A stretch of DNA of 64,000 bases from JACCSI01 sp963815285 (lineage in GTDB: Bacteria > Acidobacteriota > Vicinamibacteria > Vicinamibacterales > UBA2999): positions 124,001-188,000 of the forward strand of contig CAWFGB010000013.1 in the NCBI GenBank assembly GCA_963815285.1, in the 5' to 3' direction. Both the position numbers and the translations under genes were made by a program. Below are positions 1-9,038 of this stretch, one piece after another; the stretch's first letter is position 1, and every line of letters starts with the position of its first letter. The notes beneath the pieces were generated by a model that saw only the letters and a program-made list of their open reading frames with translations, was not told the DNA's origin and did no database searches.

Positions 1-1275
1 CGTCCGCGTACCGAGCACCTGTTCGGGCGACATGAACGCGGGCGTGCCTCGCGCCACGTGCGCGGCCGTGAGTTCCAATTCGGTCTGACCCAGATCGCAC
101 AGCGGCTTGACGAGCCCGAAGTCGAGCACCTTCACGAAGTCCCATTCCCGACTATAGCGGCAGACATACACGTTTGCCGGCTTGATGTCGCGGTGAACCA
201 GGCCCACCGCATGGGCCTCGGCGAGCGAATGACACACCTGCTCGAGCAGATGCACTGCGCGTTCTGGAGGAATCGGTCCAAACCGTTCAATCAGCGCCTG
301 GAGGTCGAACCCCTCCAGCAGTTCCATCACGTAGTAGAAAGTGCCGTTGTCCGCCACCCCGTAGTCGTACAACGCGACCGTGTGAGGCGACCGAAGCGAC
401 GCCGTCGCCTGGGCCTCCCGCTCGAACCGCGCGTGCAACTCGGACTGACGATCCACGTCGCCGCCAAACCGGGGATCAACCCGCATCAACTTGACGGCCG
501 CAGGCCGCGCGAGCAGTCGATGCTGTGCGCGCCAGACTTCGCCCATGCCGCCCGCGCCGAGGCGATCAATCAGGCGGTAGCTGCCAAGGTCCCGTGCACG
601 CGTCAGCTGAGTGCCCAGACGGTAGACGACACGTGCACCCACATAAGCCACGAGAACCACGAGCAGATACGGGAGGATGATCTGGAGGAAGAAGCGCTGA
701 GCAGATATCGGGAGGACGCTGCTCTCCGTTGCCAACCTGACCCCCACAACAAGCGGAACCGCGCTTGCCGAGACCAACGCCGCGGCTAATGCCGCGCCGG
801 GGCGGCTCGGGATGATGACCGTGAAACTGAGCATCCAGACCGCCACCCACGACAACCCGGCCCAAGGAGGATCTGTCTCGTAACGGCTGACATCCAGATA
901 CTGAGCGCTGGCAATGCCGAAGCTGCCCACGACCTGGAAGATCAGACCGAGCGCAAGCGTGGTGCGAACCGGAATTCGCCGGCTCCACGTCACCAGAGCG
1001 ACGCCGAGAGCGACTGCAATCGACACGGCAGCGGGAAGCCATTGGAGAGCGCTCGAGAAAAACCGTGCCCGGTCCTCGGGTGACACAATCGCCGTCACCG
1101 GGCCGCTGGTAAAGAACACGAACGCGTACAGAAAAGCGATGATGCGCAGGCGACCGGCAGATTGGGCCTCGAGATCTGGTGGGAGCCCGGTTGCGGTGGC
1201 GTGCTGGACCGCGACTTGGCCAGGCCACCTCACACTTGTGGTCCGCGCAGCCGTGGCCCCGATGAGGATCGGCAT
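1..1275 (-). CDS. Membrane Ser/Thr protein kinase (Hanks type), 3' end outside window
   Basis: The reading frame runs from an ATG at 1275 to the left edge with no stop, so the C-terminus is missing. The first ~220 residues hold several hydrophobic helices (for example around 60-75, 100-125, 145-165 and 185-220), then a kinase domain begins near residue 235. The glycine loop GAGGMGEVW, the lysine in AVKLM, the catalytic HRDIK near residue 361, DFGLVK near 385 and the activation-segment end PAFMSPEQ are all present, so the kinase should be active. The order is unusual: the membrane part precedes the kinase, whereas the usual bacterial layout has an N-terminal cytoplasmic kinase followed by one transmembrane helix. 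It probably senses something at the membrane; the signal is unknown. Confidence 0.85.
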   Translation of the reverse strand, partial: MPILIGATAARTTSVRWPGQVAVQHATATGLPPDLEAQSAGRLRIIAFLYAFVFFTSGPVTAIVSPEDRARFFSSALQWLPAAVSIAVALGVALVTWSRRIPVRTTLALGLIFQVVGSFGIASAQYLDVSRYETDPPWAGLSWVAVWMLSFTVIIPSRPGAALAAALVSASAVPLVVGVRLATESSVLPISAQRFFLQIILPYLLVVLVAYVGARVVYRLGTQLTRARDLGSYRLIDRLGAGGMGEVWRAQHRLLARPAAVKLMRVDPRFGGDVDRQSELHARFEREAQATASLRSPHTVALYDYGVADNGTFYYVMELLEGFDLQALIERFGPIPPERAVHLLEQVCHSLAEAHAVGLVHRDIKPANVYVCRYSREWDFVKVLDFGLVKPLCDLGQTELELTAAHVARGTPAFMSPEQVLGTRT

Positions 1276-1480
1276 GGCTAGACCCGATCCGATCCCTCGT
1301 TACATCCGTCGCTTGAACGGTCAACGGAGACCTGCAACGCGGCGATCGTTCTTCCCATGTCGATATGGTTGGCCAGGACGGGCGCGGCGCGCTGTCACAT
1401 TCTTTGGCTGGCCGCGGCAGTGCACATCGATCGGGCAACGCCGGATTCTCGATGTAAGTCGAGCTTCCGGCATTGCCACC

Positions 1481-2911
1481 TTATGATCCGCCGGCAGGCG
1501 TAGTCGAACTGCGCCTGGGCGCCGGATGCGGCAGGGTGTCGGGAACTACGCGAACGCCGCTGGTCACCTTGAGGGGATACGTTCCGCCACTGGCGAAGGT
1601 CATCTCGACGAAGAATGCGGTCCAACCTGCCGGCGGCGGTGTGACGCGCCCAATCCAGGTGTTCGCGCCCGACGGTTTCAAGGGCGTGCTCGTGTAGGCC
1701 GCGCCGCTGACGTCGTGGCGGAAGTTCCGGGCCTTTGGATTGGTCGCCTGCCAGAGCCGCACGTCGTCCGGACGCTGTTTGGTCACCACCTTGATGGAGC
1801 CGTCGCGCTCGAACGTCCAGGCCGCCTCCGGCCGCGGGCTGCCGGTAACCACCGAGGCATAGAACGCGTGAACGCTGGCAATCGCATCGGTCTGCTCCAG
1901 CGAGTGGCCGGTATTCGGCACGTAGCGCAGCTGTCTCTCCCCGCGCAGGTCGTTGTAGTAGAACTGCGAGGAGTCGGGCAGGAAAAACTCATCGCCCGCC
2001 GCATTCACGATGAACTTCGGCAGGGTCAGACGATCTCGGTACTCGTAGGGCTCCTCGATCTTCATCAGCGCACGGAACTGCGGCGTGCCAATCCACTCGA
2101 AAATTTGATGTTCGACGTAATCGTCCACCGCGTCGGACCACGCCCCGTAGGCGCGCCAGTGATGGATGAACGACGGCTCGATGTTCAGCATGTCGATCAC
2201 GAGCGGCACGATGGCCACGACTCGCCGGTCCACAGCAGCAGTCGTCCACGTTGTCCAGCCGCGTTTGGATCCACCCGCGACAACGAATCGCGCCACTCGT
2301 GACGCGCCACCGTCCTTCGAGGCGACAAACGCGGTGACGGCGTCCATGGCGCGGACGGCGCTCTTGGTCATCGGCAGCCGGGCCGGCCATTTCTCGTCGC
2401 CCGTGCGCAGGAACTTGTCCCAGGTATATGCGATGTAATCATCTTCAATACGCGGCTTGCGTTGCGGATCGTCGACAAACACGATCGGCTGGTTCGGCAC
2501 CATCCGCAGTTCAGTGATGACGGTACCGGTATCGCGTGCGAGAGCAACCATCCATGCCGGCGGCTGGTCCGGTGGCTTTCGATCGAGACGGCTGCCGCCG
2601 ATGAACAGAAACCCGATGTCGCTCCTGATCTCGGCCGGCCGCACCACCGTCAGCCAGTGTCTCCAGAGCGGCTGCTCCACCTCCTTTTCAGTCAGCCATT
2701 TCTGAGAGGTCATCTCGATCAGCGTGGCGGTAGCGCCCTCTGCCGGCAGTTCGCGCGCGACGTTCCAGGCGAAATTCGGATCCGGCGCCGCCACGTAGCG
2801 GTCGAGGGCCGTTTCTGAAGTGCGCGGTTGCTGTTGTGGGACCTGGTGCGGCGCGGCGGTGAGCAGCGCCGAGATCAGCGCGACAAACAGAGGGGTGATG
2901 AGGCGCCGCAT
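1481..2911 (-). CDS. PhoPQ-activated pathogenicity-related (PqaA-type) alpha/beta hydrolase
   Basis: A 476-residue secreted protein of the PqaA family (PF10142), which has an alpha/beta-hydrolase fold. It opens with a signal peptide (about residues 1-22). The nucleophile elbow is GGSKRG with Ser near 215. The later segments NAAGDEFF and NTGHSL carry the expected catalytic Asp and His. Length matches the family. The ATG at 2911 follows a GGAAGG ribosome site. The physiological substrate of the family is not established; a periplasmic or extracellular esterase or peptidase is likely. It stands alone, with 205 bases separating it from the kinase gene. Confidence 0.88.
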   Translation of the reverse strand: MRRLITPLFVALISALLTAAPHQVPQQQPRTSETALDRYVAAPDPNFAWNVARELPAEGATATLIEMTSQKWLTEKEVEQPLWRHWLTVVRPAEIRSDIGFLFIGGSRLDRKPPDQPPAWMVALARDTGTVITELRMVPNQPIVFVDDPQRKPRIEDDYIAYTWDKFLRTGDEKWPARLPMTKSAVRAMDAVTAFVASKDGGASRVARFVVAGGSKRGWTTWTTAAVDRRVVAIVPLVIDMLNIEPSFIHHWRAYGAWSDAVDDYVEHQIFEWIGTPQFRALMKIEEPYEYRDRLTLPKFIVNAAGDEFFLPDSSQFYYNDLRGERQLRYVPNTGHSLEQTDAIASVHAFYASVVTGSPRPEAAWTFERDGSIKVVTKQRPDDVRLWQATNPKARNFRHDVSGAAYTSTPLKPSGANTWIGRVTPPPAGWTAFFVEMTFASGGTYPLKVTSGVRVVPDTLPHPAPRRSSTTPAGGS

Positions 2912-2999
2912 ATGTGTGCCCTTCCTTCGTCCACCTGATGTCGACCTAGGCGGGCCGTGAGTTTCTCACGAACCCGGCGTTGGGGTACAAGATTTACGC

Positions 3000-3623
3000 A
3001 TGGCGCCAGTTGTCCCGGACCCGAAGAGGATCAAAGCCTTCAAGAACGAGGCCGCGTTCGAGGCCTGGCTGCGCTCCAACCACGCGCGCGAGAGCGAGAT
3101 CTGGCTGCGAATCTACAAGAAGGGCTCCGGGAGGCCGACCGTGACGGTCGCCCAGGCTCTGGACGTCGCGCTCTGCTGGGGATGGATTGATGGCATCCGC
3201 AAGGGGCTGGACGAGGAATCCTTTCTCCAGCGTTACACCCCGCGACGACCGAGGAGCATCTGGAGTCAGATCAATCGCGAGCACGTGGCGCGACTAACCG
3301 CGGCCGGCCGGATGACAACGGCCGGGCAGCGACAGGTGGATGCGGCCAAGGCTGACGGCCGCTGGAACGCCGCCTACGCGCCGATTCGGAGTGCGACCGA
3401 AGCCACGATACCGGACGATCTGCGCGCGGCGATCGACGCAAACCCGCGAGCGCGCAGGACATTCCAGACGCTGGGGCGGCTGAATCTCTTCGCGTTGGCC
3501 TTTCGCACCAACAACATGAAGACAGCGGCCGGACGGGCGCGGAAGATCGCCTCGCTCGTGGCAATGCTCGCGCGAAGTGAGACGATCGTGCCGGAAGCCG
3601 GACGCAAAAGGAAGGCGCGGTAA
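3000..3623 (+). CDS. YdeI/OmpD-associated family protein
   Basis: A 207-residue cytoplasmic protein of the YdeI/OmpD-associated family (PF13376, bacteriocin-protection proteins). The segments seen are the N-terminal EAAFEAWLRSNH, the central CWGWIDGIRKGLDEESF core, RYTPRRPRSIWSQIN, and a basic C-terminus ending GRKRKAR. These match the family in order and spacing. No enzymatic function is established for it; some relatives are linked to envelope-stress or peptide resistance. It has no signal peptide. The start at 3000 is the only ATG upstream of the conserved region in this frame. Confidence 0.85.
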   Translation: MAPVVPDPKRIKAFKNEAAFEAWLRSNHARESEIWLRIYKKGSGRPTVTVAQALDVALCWGWIDGIRKGLDEESFLQRYTPRRPRSIWSQINREHVARLTAAGRMTTAGQRQVDAAKADGRWNAAYAPIRSATEATIPDDLRAAIDANPRARRTFQTLGRLNLFALAFRTNNMKTAAGRARKIASLVAMLARSETIVPEAGRKRKAR

Positions 3624-3624
3624 T

Positions 3625-3846
3625 TTCGCGCCAGCGGATCCATCAAGGCCACGCGGCGCGCCGGCACATAAGAAGCGGCGAGCCCGACCAGCGCCATGAA
3701 GATCGTGATTGAGAGCAGCGCTGCAGCATCGACGCTGGGCCGTACAGCGAGATGCCCGGAGTTGAGACGGAGACAGCTCGAAGAGCCATCGTCGCCGGCA
3801 GGAACAACATCAGGCCCGTCTCCGTGCCGACATCGACCAGCACTGC
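3625..3846 (-). pseudogene. Relic of the C-terminus of an ADOP/MacB-like ABC permease
   Basis: Reading the minus strand, one frame gives GTETGLMLFLPATMALRAV followed by SLYGP. A second frame continues with LLSITIFMALVGLAASYVPA and RRVALMDPLA. Together these match the last transmembrane helix and the cytosolic PARRAARVDP-type tail that ends ADOP/MacB permeases, as also seen in the intact permease ending at 18275. The rest of the roughly 800-residue protein is absent and the two pieces lie in different frames, so this is a decayed fragment. It sits directly against the stop of the YdeI-like gene. Confidence 0.6.
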
Positions 3847-4013
3847 AGATGATGGCCGGAGGTTCCACGCGCTGGGTCGCCGTGTCGATTCCGAATGCCC
3901 CTATTCGACTCACAGAGAGCGAGGGCCATTCCGGATGGGCTTGCGGAGATGTTGGTCGTGTGTCGTCCGGATTGGTTGAGCATCCTCATTTGTCACAGCA
4001 AGGAGCGATAGCG

Positions 4014-4499
4014 ATGCAAGGAAGCCAGAAAATTTTCACGCATTTGTGGTACTCGAAGGAGGCTGAGGAGGCCGCAAGGTTCTACGCGACCATCTTCCCC
4101 GACTCACGCGTGGACCGCGTCTGGTCGCTTCCCATTGATTCGCCGAGCGGGCCGGCGGGCTCCGTGAGCGTGGTGGATTTTACCCTCCGCGGCCAGCGCT
4201 TTCAGGCCATGTCAGCGGGGCCCCACCACGACTTCAACGATGCGATGTCGATCGTCGTCCTCTGCGACGATCAGGCGGAGCTGGACCGCTACTGGGAGGC
4301 GCTCCTGCAGCGCGGGGGCAAACCGCAGGCCTGCGGGTGGCTGATCGACCGATTCGGTGTCAGATGGCAGATCGTGCCTGCCATGCTGGACGAGATGATG
4401 CACAAGGACGACGCCGCCCGATCCAAGAAAGTGGCAGAGGCCTTGCTGAAGATGGTGAAGATCGACATCGCCGCGCTGGAACAGGTCTACCGTTCGTAA
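4014..4499 (+). CDS. VOC family protein (PhnB / 3-demethylubiquinone methyltransferase-like)
   Basis: A 161-residue glyoxalase-fold protein of the PF06983 type. It begins with the family pattern FTHLWYSKEAEEAARFYATI, continues with FTLRGQRFQAMSAGP and ends with WQIVPAMLDEMM. The start chosen is the ATG at 4014, which has AGGAG about nine bases upstream; the frame is open further upstream but shows nothing conserved there. Despite the historic family name, most members are not methyltransferases and the substrate is unknown. The next gene starts 13 bases after its stop on the same strand, so the two are probably co-transcribed. Confidence 0.88.
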   Translation: MQGSQKIFTHLWYSKEAEEAARFYATIFPDSRVDRVWSLPIDSPSGPAGSVSVVDFTLRGQRFQAMSAGPHHDFNDAMSIVVLCDDQAELDRYWEALLQRGGKPQACGWLIDRFGVRWQIVPAMLDEMMHKDDAARSKKVAEALLKMVKIDIAALEQVYRS

Positions 4500-4512
4500 T
4501 GGACATCGAGTG

Positions 4513-5193
4513 ATGGCACGCCTGCGCGTTCATGGCTTCAGCATCTCAGTCGACGGCTACGGCGCAGGCCCACGCCAGAGCTTCGACGATCCGCTTGGTG
4601 TGGGCGGCTTGGAGTTGCACAAATGGGTGCTCGCCACGCCTGCGTTCATGCAGACGCATAGGAGTGGGGGTGGAACGACCGGGGTTGATGACGACTTCGC
4701 CGCGCGAGGAGTGGCGAACATCGGCGCGTGGATCATCGGCCGGAACATGTTCGGCCCGAGCCGTGGTCCGTGGCCGGACGACGGCTGGCGAGGCTGGTGG
4801 GGAGACGAGCCTCCCTACCACACGCCCGTATTCGTCCTCACGTCGCACCCCCGGCCACCGCTTGTCATGCAGGGCGGCACGGTGTTCCACTTCGTCACCG
4901 ACGGCATCCACGCGGCCTTGGCGCAGGCGGTGTCGGCAGCAGGTGGCCAGGACGTTCGCTTGGGCGGCGGAGTGTCGATAATCCGGCAATACCTGCAGGC
5001 AAGGCTCGTCGACGAAATGCACCTGGCAATCTCGCCAGTGCTCCTCGGTTCTGGAGAAGATCTCCTGTCGGGCCTGGACCTGCCGGCGCTCGGCTACGCG
5101 TGCACCGGGCATGTGGCGAGTGAGAAGGCGACACACGTGATGGTGGCGAGGCACGCGTCGAGGCTGCCCCTTCCTACGGCGGAACAGACGTGA
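4513..5193 (+). CDS. Dihydrofolate reductase / RibD C-terminal family protein
   Basis: About 226 residues with the RibD_C fold. Recognisable segments are SVDGYGAG near the N-terminus, GAWIIGRNMFG, PVFVLTSHPRPP, VRLGGGVSIIRQYL and MHLAISPVLLGSGEDL. These match the yjiB/yyaP-like NADPH-dependent reductase group rather than true folate DHFR. The start is the ATG at 4513, with an in-frame GTG three bases earlier. It follows the VOC gene closely and likely shares its transcript. Its last 20 bases overlap the 3' end of the protease gene on the opposite strand. Confidence 0.87.
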   Translation: MARLRVHGFSISVDGYGAGPRQSFDDPLGVGGLELHKWVLATPAFMQTHRSGGGTTGVDDDFAARGVANIGAWIIGRNMFGPSRGPWPDDGWRGWWGDEPPYHTPVFVLTSHPRPPLVMQGGTVFHFVTDGIHAALAQAVSAAGGQDVRLGGGVSIIRQYLQARLVDEMHLAISPVLLGSGEDLLSGLDLPALGYACTGHVASEKATHVMVARHASRLPLPTAEQT

Positions 5194-6916
5194 TCGCTTT
5201 GATCCAGTCAGCCAGGACCAGGGTGACAAAACCGATCTTGTCCACGGGGGCAATCAGTTCGAGCTGCCATACGCCGGCCCCAGGGACGGTCAGGAACACG
5301 CCGTCCACTTGATAAGTGATCCCCCACGCTTCGCCGCGCGCGAGGTACGACCGCGCGCCATGATGCCCGGGGGTCGGAGAGCATTGCCGCGCTAGAGCCG
5401 TCGCGTCTGCGACCTGACCGCCAAACCAGGCTGCGCGCAGTGCCACCGAGAAGTCTCCGGTTGGGGACATCGCAACTCCCCCTGAAGGAGGCGGCAGTCC
5501 TCGAGCGCATTGCCATGGAACCGCTGGTTCGACGATCCACCCCTTCACCATGGGGATGTCATTACTTCGCTCTGACGAAGCGCGCTGCCAGCTGGGCTGC
5601 ACGTCATCCGCGATCTCGGACGAAAGCAGCGGGCTGGCATCGAGGTCGAGCAGTGAACTCAAGAGTTGCGAGCGGTTGGCGGCGACGATGTCTGCGTTGC
5701 CTGCGTAGCGGGCGACAAGCTTCTCCTTGCCGAGATCAACGATGGCGTACACCAACTTCGCCGGGTTCCCCGATGAGTCGCTGCCACTGAAGTGGCCCGC
5801 CAGCACCCGGCGGGTACTCGTGCTCTGCGGCAGGCGACGCGGGCTGCCCTCCATCAGGTAGCGTTCGAAAGTGATCGTCGACGTCAGCGCGCGCTCGAGC
5901 ACCTCGAGACTCTGAGACGTGGCGATGCGATCGATCCGGAGCGCGAGTTGCGCGCTCGCTGCGGTGTTGTCCAGCGCACGGCTGGCCTCAACCCGAAGTC
6001 GCGCCGCGGCTCGATCTTCAAATCCGGTTGGCACCCGAAGGCTCACACCTTTGGTCTCGTTCGCGATCGAGGCGCTCAGGTCGAGGAGTTCGACCGGGAG
6101 ATGGGCGTCCAATCCGTGCGACTGCAAGAGCCGCTTGACCCGATTGATCGGAATCGCCAGGCCAATCGCGTTGGCCCTCTCGAGGCGTGCCTGCGCGATG
6201 CCGATGACGTACCCCTCCGCATCGACAATCGGGCCACCACTGTTGCCGGGGTTGAGCGGCGCGGTCAGCTGCACGATCCGGCGATCGCCAGCGGCATCCA
6301 GGCGGAGCGCGGAGATCGTGCCGGCGCTCATGGAAGGCGTCGGCACGCTGCGGGCCGCGTCCCCGGCCGAAAGTTCGAGGACGCCGCCGTACGGATAGCC
6401 CACCGCGTTGACCGACTCGCCCGCGTTCACCGCGTCGGAATCGCCGAGGCCCACGTATGGAAGATCGGCGGCGCTGACGTGAAGAATCGCGATATCAAGG
6501 TCAGGATCTGCGGCGTACACAGAGGCCTCGAAACGCCGTGGTGGGTCCCCGGGCTCCCGGGGCGGCAGTACAACTTCAATGCGCGCGATGTCGATTGAGG
6601 CCTCGAGCCGCTGGCCTTCGTGGACCACCTGCAACCGCTCATCGCGGACGACATGGTGATTGGTCACGATCCAGCCTTGGGGCGAAACGATGAAACCGCT
6701 GCCGGTTCCGACCTCCACCTGACGGAGGTTCACGAGCTGCTCCCGCCAGACCCGCTCGTCCCCTCCGCGCAGGACACGGATGTCCCCGACCAGCCTGATA
6801 AGCACGGTAGCCTGGAGCGGCACGGCGCGAGCGCCCTGGCTGGTGCTGGCCACCACCGGCAGGATGGTCACTATCAGAGCAGTCAAACACGCCAGACGCC
6901 GGGGGGGACGGGCCAT
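5174..6916 (-). CDS. HtrA/S1C-family trypsin-like serine protease without a PDZ domain
   Basis: A 580-residue secreted protein with a signal peptide (about residues 1-31). The protease domain has a complete triad: His88 in IVTNHHVV, Asp141 in DLDIAIL and Ser226 in NPGNSGGP. Instead of the PDZ domains normal in DegP/DegQ, the C-terminal ~300 residues form an uncharacterised region with no motif I recognise. The ATG at 6916 follows GGGAGG. It probably acts in periplasmic quality control or regulated proteolysis. The gene converges on the reductase gene and overlaps its tail by 20 bases. Confidence 0.9.
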   Translation of the reverse strand: MARPPRRLACLTALIVTILPVVASTSQGARAVPLQATVLIRLVGDIRVLRGGDERVWREQLVNLRQVEVGTGSGFIVSPQGWIVTNHHVVRDERLQVVHEGQRLEASIDIARIEVVLPPREPGDPPRRFEASVYAADPDLDIAILHVSAADLPYVGLGDSDAVNAGESVNAVGYPYGGVLELSAGDAARSVPTPSMSAGTISALRLDAAGDRRIVQLTAPLNPGNSGGPIVDAEGYVIGIAQARLERANAIGLAIPINRVKRLLQSHGLDAHLPVELLDLSASIANETKGVSLRVPTGFEDRAAARLRVEASRALDNTAASAQLALRIDRIATSQSLEVLERALTSTITFERYLMEGSPRRLPQSTSTRRVLAGHFSGSDSSGNPAKLVYAIVDLGKEKLVARYAGNADIVAANRSQLLSSLLDLDASPLLSSEIADDVQPSWQRASSERSNDIPMVKGWIVEPAVPWQCARGLPPPSGGVAMSPTGDFSVALRAAWFGGQVADATALARQCSPTPGHHGARSYLARGEAWGITYQVDGVFLTVPGAGVWQLELIAPVDKIGFVTLVLADWIKAITSVPP

Positions 6917-7077
6917 ACAGCCTCCCTATCGTGTGCCGTCACGTGATTAGACGAGGTAGCGAGCTCAATGTATCCCGAATTAGGGTGATCCACCGGCCAC
7001 GCGGTCCGCCGCTGACCTGTGCTACGGTGGCTGAGCGATTCAGCTGGTTGCGTATCAACCAGAGAACGAAGAAGCTG

Positions 7078-7302
7078 GTGAGCCAGGACCAGAACAGCCA
7101 ACCGCCCCCGCTTCAATGCCCTGAGTGCGGCGCCATGTTGCAATACGTCGACACGGAAGTGTCGTCGGGCGCCTTCCGTCCACAAGCGGCATCGATGCCG
7201 CAGATGTCGATCCACTACTACGATTGCGCAGCGTGCAACACGTGTTGGAAGCTGGGGACGAAGCTGCTGCCTGATCCGATTCGGCAGATCGTGAGATCCT
7301 GA
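7078..7302 (+). CDS. Small zinc-ribbon-like protein
   Basis: A short protein of about 74 residues from the GTG at 7078. It holds CPECG near the start and CAACNTC about 35 residues later, a spacing that fits a two-knuckle zinc ribbon. The frame is open back to an ATG at 6931, but the extra 49 residues are not protein-like and the stretch looks like the promoter region of the divergent protease gene, so I prefer the internal start. There is no signal peptide. Function is unknown; a nucleic-acid or protein-binding role is a guess from the ribbon alone. Confidence 0.5.
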   Translation: MSQDQNSQPPPLQCPECGAMLQYVDTEVSSGAFRPQAASMPQMSIHYYDCAACNTCWKLGTKLLPDPIRQIVRS

Positions 7303-7441
7303 CGCTGCGCTCGAGCAGCCTGGACGAGCCTGTTGTCTCGCGAAGGAAAACTTGGCGCGTCGACGTCATCGCGCGGCGCTCTTCGGGCGCAGCCGGGGCG
7401 AACGGCCTGGCATTTGCTTCCGAGGATCACCGGAGGAGTCC

Positions 7442-7882
7442 ATGCCGGAGAAGAAAACAGTGGAGAGCGCACGGCGGGCCAAGCGCGAGGGCAAGGCACC
7501 CTCAACCCAGGCGGGGGCGTTCGTCGAGGAAGAGATCGAACACATTCGTGAAGGCAAGCACGGTGCGCGTTCGACGAAACAGGCCATCGCGATCGGGCTG
7601 TCCAAGGCCAGGCGCGCGGGCGTGAAGCTGCCACCACCACCCAGGAGCGCAAGCGACCGAACCAAGAGGAGCGCCAAGAGCGCCGCACGGCGCAAGGGCA
7701 AGCGCCCCTCGCCGGCAAGGTCCCGCGCGGCCAAGACGGCACTCAAAGGAGAATCCCGGTCCGCTGCCTCGTCGAAGGCATTGTCACAGCATGCCAAGCA
7801 GGCGGCCCGCCGCCGGCCGGCGCGCGAGCGAAAGGCCTCGGCCAAACGCGCCGCGAAAACACGAGCGCGCACGAAACACTAG
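7442..7882 (+). CDS. Histone-H1-like basic protein with an N-terminal DUF6496-like region
   Basis: A 146-residue protein from the ATG at 7442, which has GGAGGA a few bases upstream. Residues 1-60 match a small conserved family (EEIEHIREGKHGARSTKQA followed by AIGLSKARRAG). The remainder is a Lys/Arg/Ala/Ser tail rich in AAK, RRK and SAA patterns, like eukaryotic H1 tails and bacterial Hc1-type proteins. It very likely binds DNA in the nucleoid. The frame extends further upstream, but the ribosome site and family alignment fix the start here. There is no obvious operon partner. Confidence 0.8.
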   Translation: MPEKKTVESARRAKREGKAPSTQAGAFVEEEIEHIREGKHGARSTKQAIAIGLSKARRAGVKLPPPPRSASDRTKRSAKSAARRKGKRPSPARSRAAKTALKGESRSAASSKALSQHAKQAARRRPARERKASAKRAAKTRARTKH

Positions 7883-7999
7883 GGCCCGCGTTCATGACCT
7901 TTCGGCAACTCACGAAGTAACACGAGTGCATCACGAATAAGAGCTTGCCACCGCCGACAAACAACGGCCAAGCCCGGCGCACCGCTAGCAGTTAGCGCG

Positions 8000-8491
8000 T
8001 TACCTGAATCGCTCACCGACACGCGAGGAGCAGCCGGACCTGTAGAGCTGTCGGTCCAGATCATAAAACTGCGCGATTCCGGTGGACGTGAAGTGGTCCG
8101 CGTCGGTCATGATGATCGTCTGGGTTACGACACCCCAACCGGCCCGGAACACGGGCGTGTCGAGCGTGAACATCGCTACGGTGCGCTCTGTGTACGCCAA
8201 TCCGCCCGCGTGTGTCCACTCACCGTGTCCGTCAGAACGCTGCGCGGCTGCGATCAGCACGCTACTGGTGCTTTGGGTCATTGTTCCACCTTGGCGGTAT
8301 GTCAGTAGTTCGCGGATCGGCGGGCCAAGCGCCGCATGGGTCGTGCAGTCACGGACTGTGACAATAACGCCCCAGACACCCTCCAGCGTTCTGGCCTGGG
8401 CGAATGCCATGCTCGCCGAAACGCACAGCAGCGCACTGGCGAGCACTGCGGTTTTCGCCACACGGATGATTGGCGGTCGAGTCCTGTTCAT
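8000..8491 (-). CDS. Secreted protein of unknown function, paralogue of the gene at 17617
   Basis: About 163 residues from the ATG at 8491: a signal peptide ending MAFAQ, then one compact domain beginning RTLEGVWGV. Shared with the paralogue at 17617 are GVW near the start, a central HAGGL, a downstream AGW, and the tail pattern FYDL/VxRQLYRxGC followed by VGERF. The GxW opening and repeated strands suggest a lipocalin-like beta-barrel, but this is inference. Two cysteines might form a disulfide. Its upstream region abuts a kinase relic on the other strand. Confidence 0.75.
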   Translation of the reverse strand: MNRTRPPIIRVAKTAVLASALLCVSASMAFAQARTLEGVWGVIVTVRDCTTHAALGPPIRELLTYRQGGTMTQSTSSVLIAAAQRSDGHGEWTHAGGLAYTERTVAMFTLDTPVFRAGWGVVTQTIIMTDADHFTSTGIAQFYDLDRQLYRSGCSSRVGERFR

Positions 8492-8504
8492 ACTTGCGAA
8501 CCCT

Positions 8505-9038
8505 CTGACTGCTCGCGGGACGGGCGATGGGTGCTGGTGACCGCACTCGACGGGGAGCGGACAAGCGATATCTGGATGGTGCCGACAATGTGGCGGGCGG
8601 CACGGCCCGATCAATACTGACCAGGCCGTTGGTCGCGCGCGACGCCCGATTCTCGCCCGAGGGCGATCTCATCGCGTATATCTCCTACGAGTCTGGCCGG
8701 CCAGAGATCTCTGTGCAGACCGTTGACGGAACGGCCGCGCGCGAAGTGGTCTCAGTGGGCGGAGGGACTCAGCCCGTGTGGCGCCTTAACGGTGCCGAAT
8801 TGCTGTTCGTCGATCTGGACGGATTGTTGCGGAGCGTTGCTGTCCACCGCACGGGGTCGGTCGGCCGATCATGGGAAATGCCACACGCGTGAACGTCCTG
8901 CCGATTGGCGCCGGCCACAGCGCGACGCAGTACGATTTGTCATCCGATGGCCGGCGCGTCTACTTCCTGGATCGGCGGCCGGCGGAGGTGCCTGAGGAGA
9001 TCGGCATCGTGCTGGGATGGCGCGAACTCCTCAAGTAG
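8505..9038 (+). pseudogene. Relic of the PD40-propeller end of a Ser/Thr kinase
   Basis: Three frames each give part of a PD40/TolB-like C-terminus. They read SRDGRWVLVTALDGERTSDI, then FSPEGDLIAYISYESGRPEI through GGGTQPVWRLNGAELLFVDL, then YDLSSDGRRVYFLDRR and finally EIGIVLGWREL just before the stop near 9036. The same order of phrases ends the intact kinase at 14024-16924, which has WIAYVSTESGRSEVYI and GGNQPVWRRDG. The kinase domain is missing and two frame changes are needed, so this is a decayed remnant of a third kinase-PD40 gene. Confidence 0.75.
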
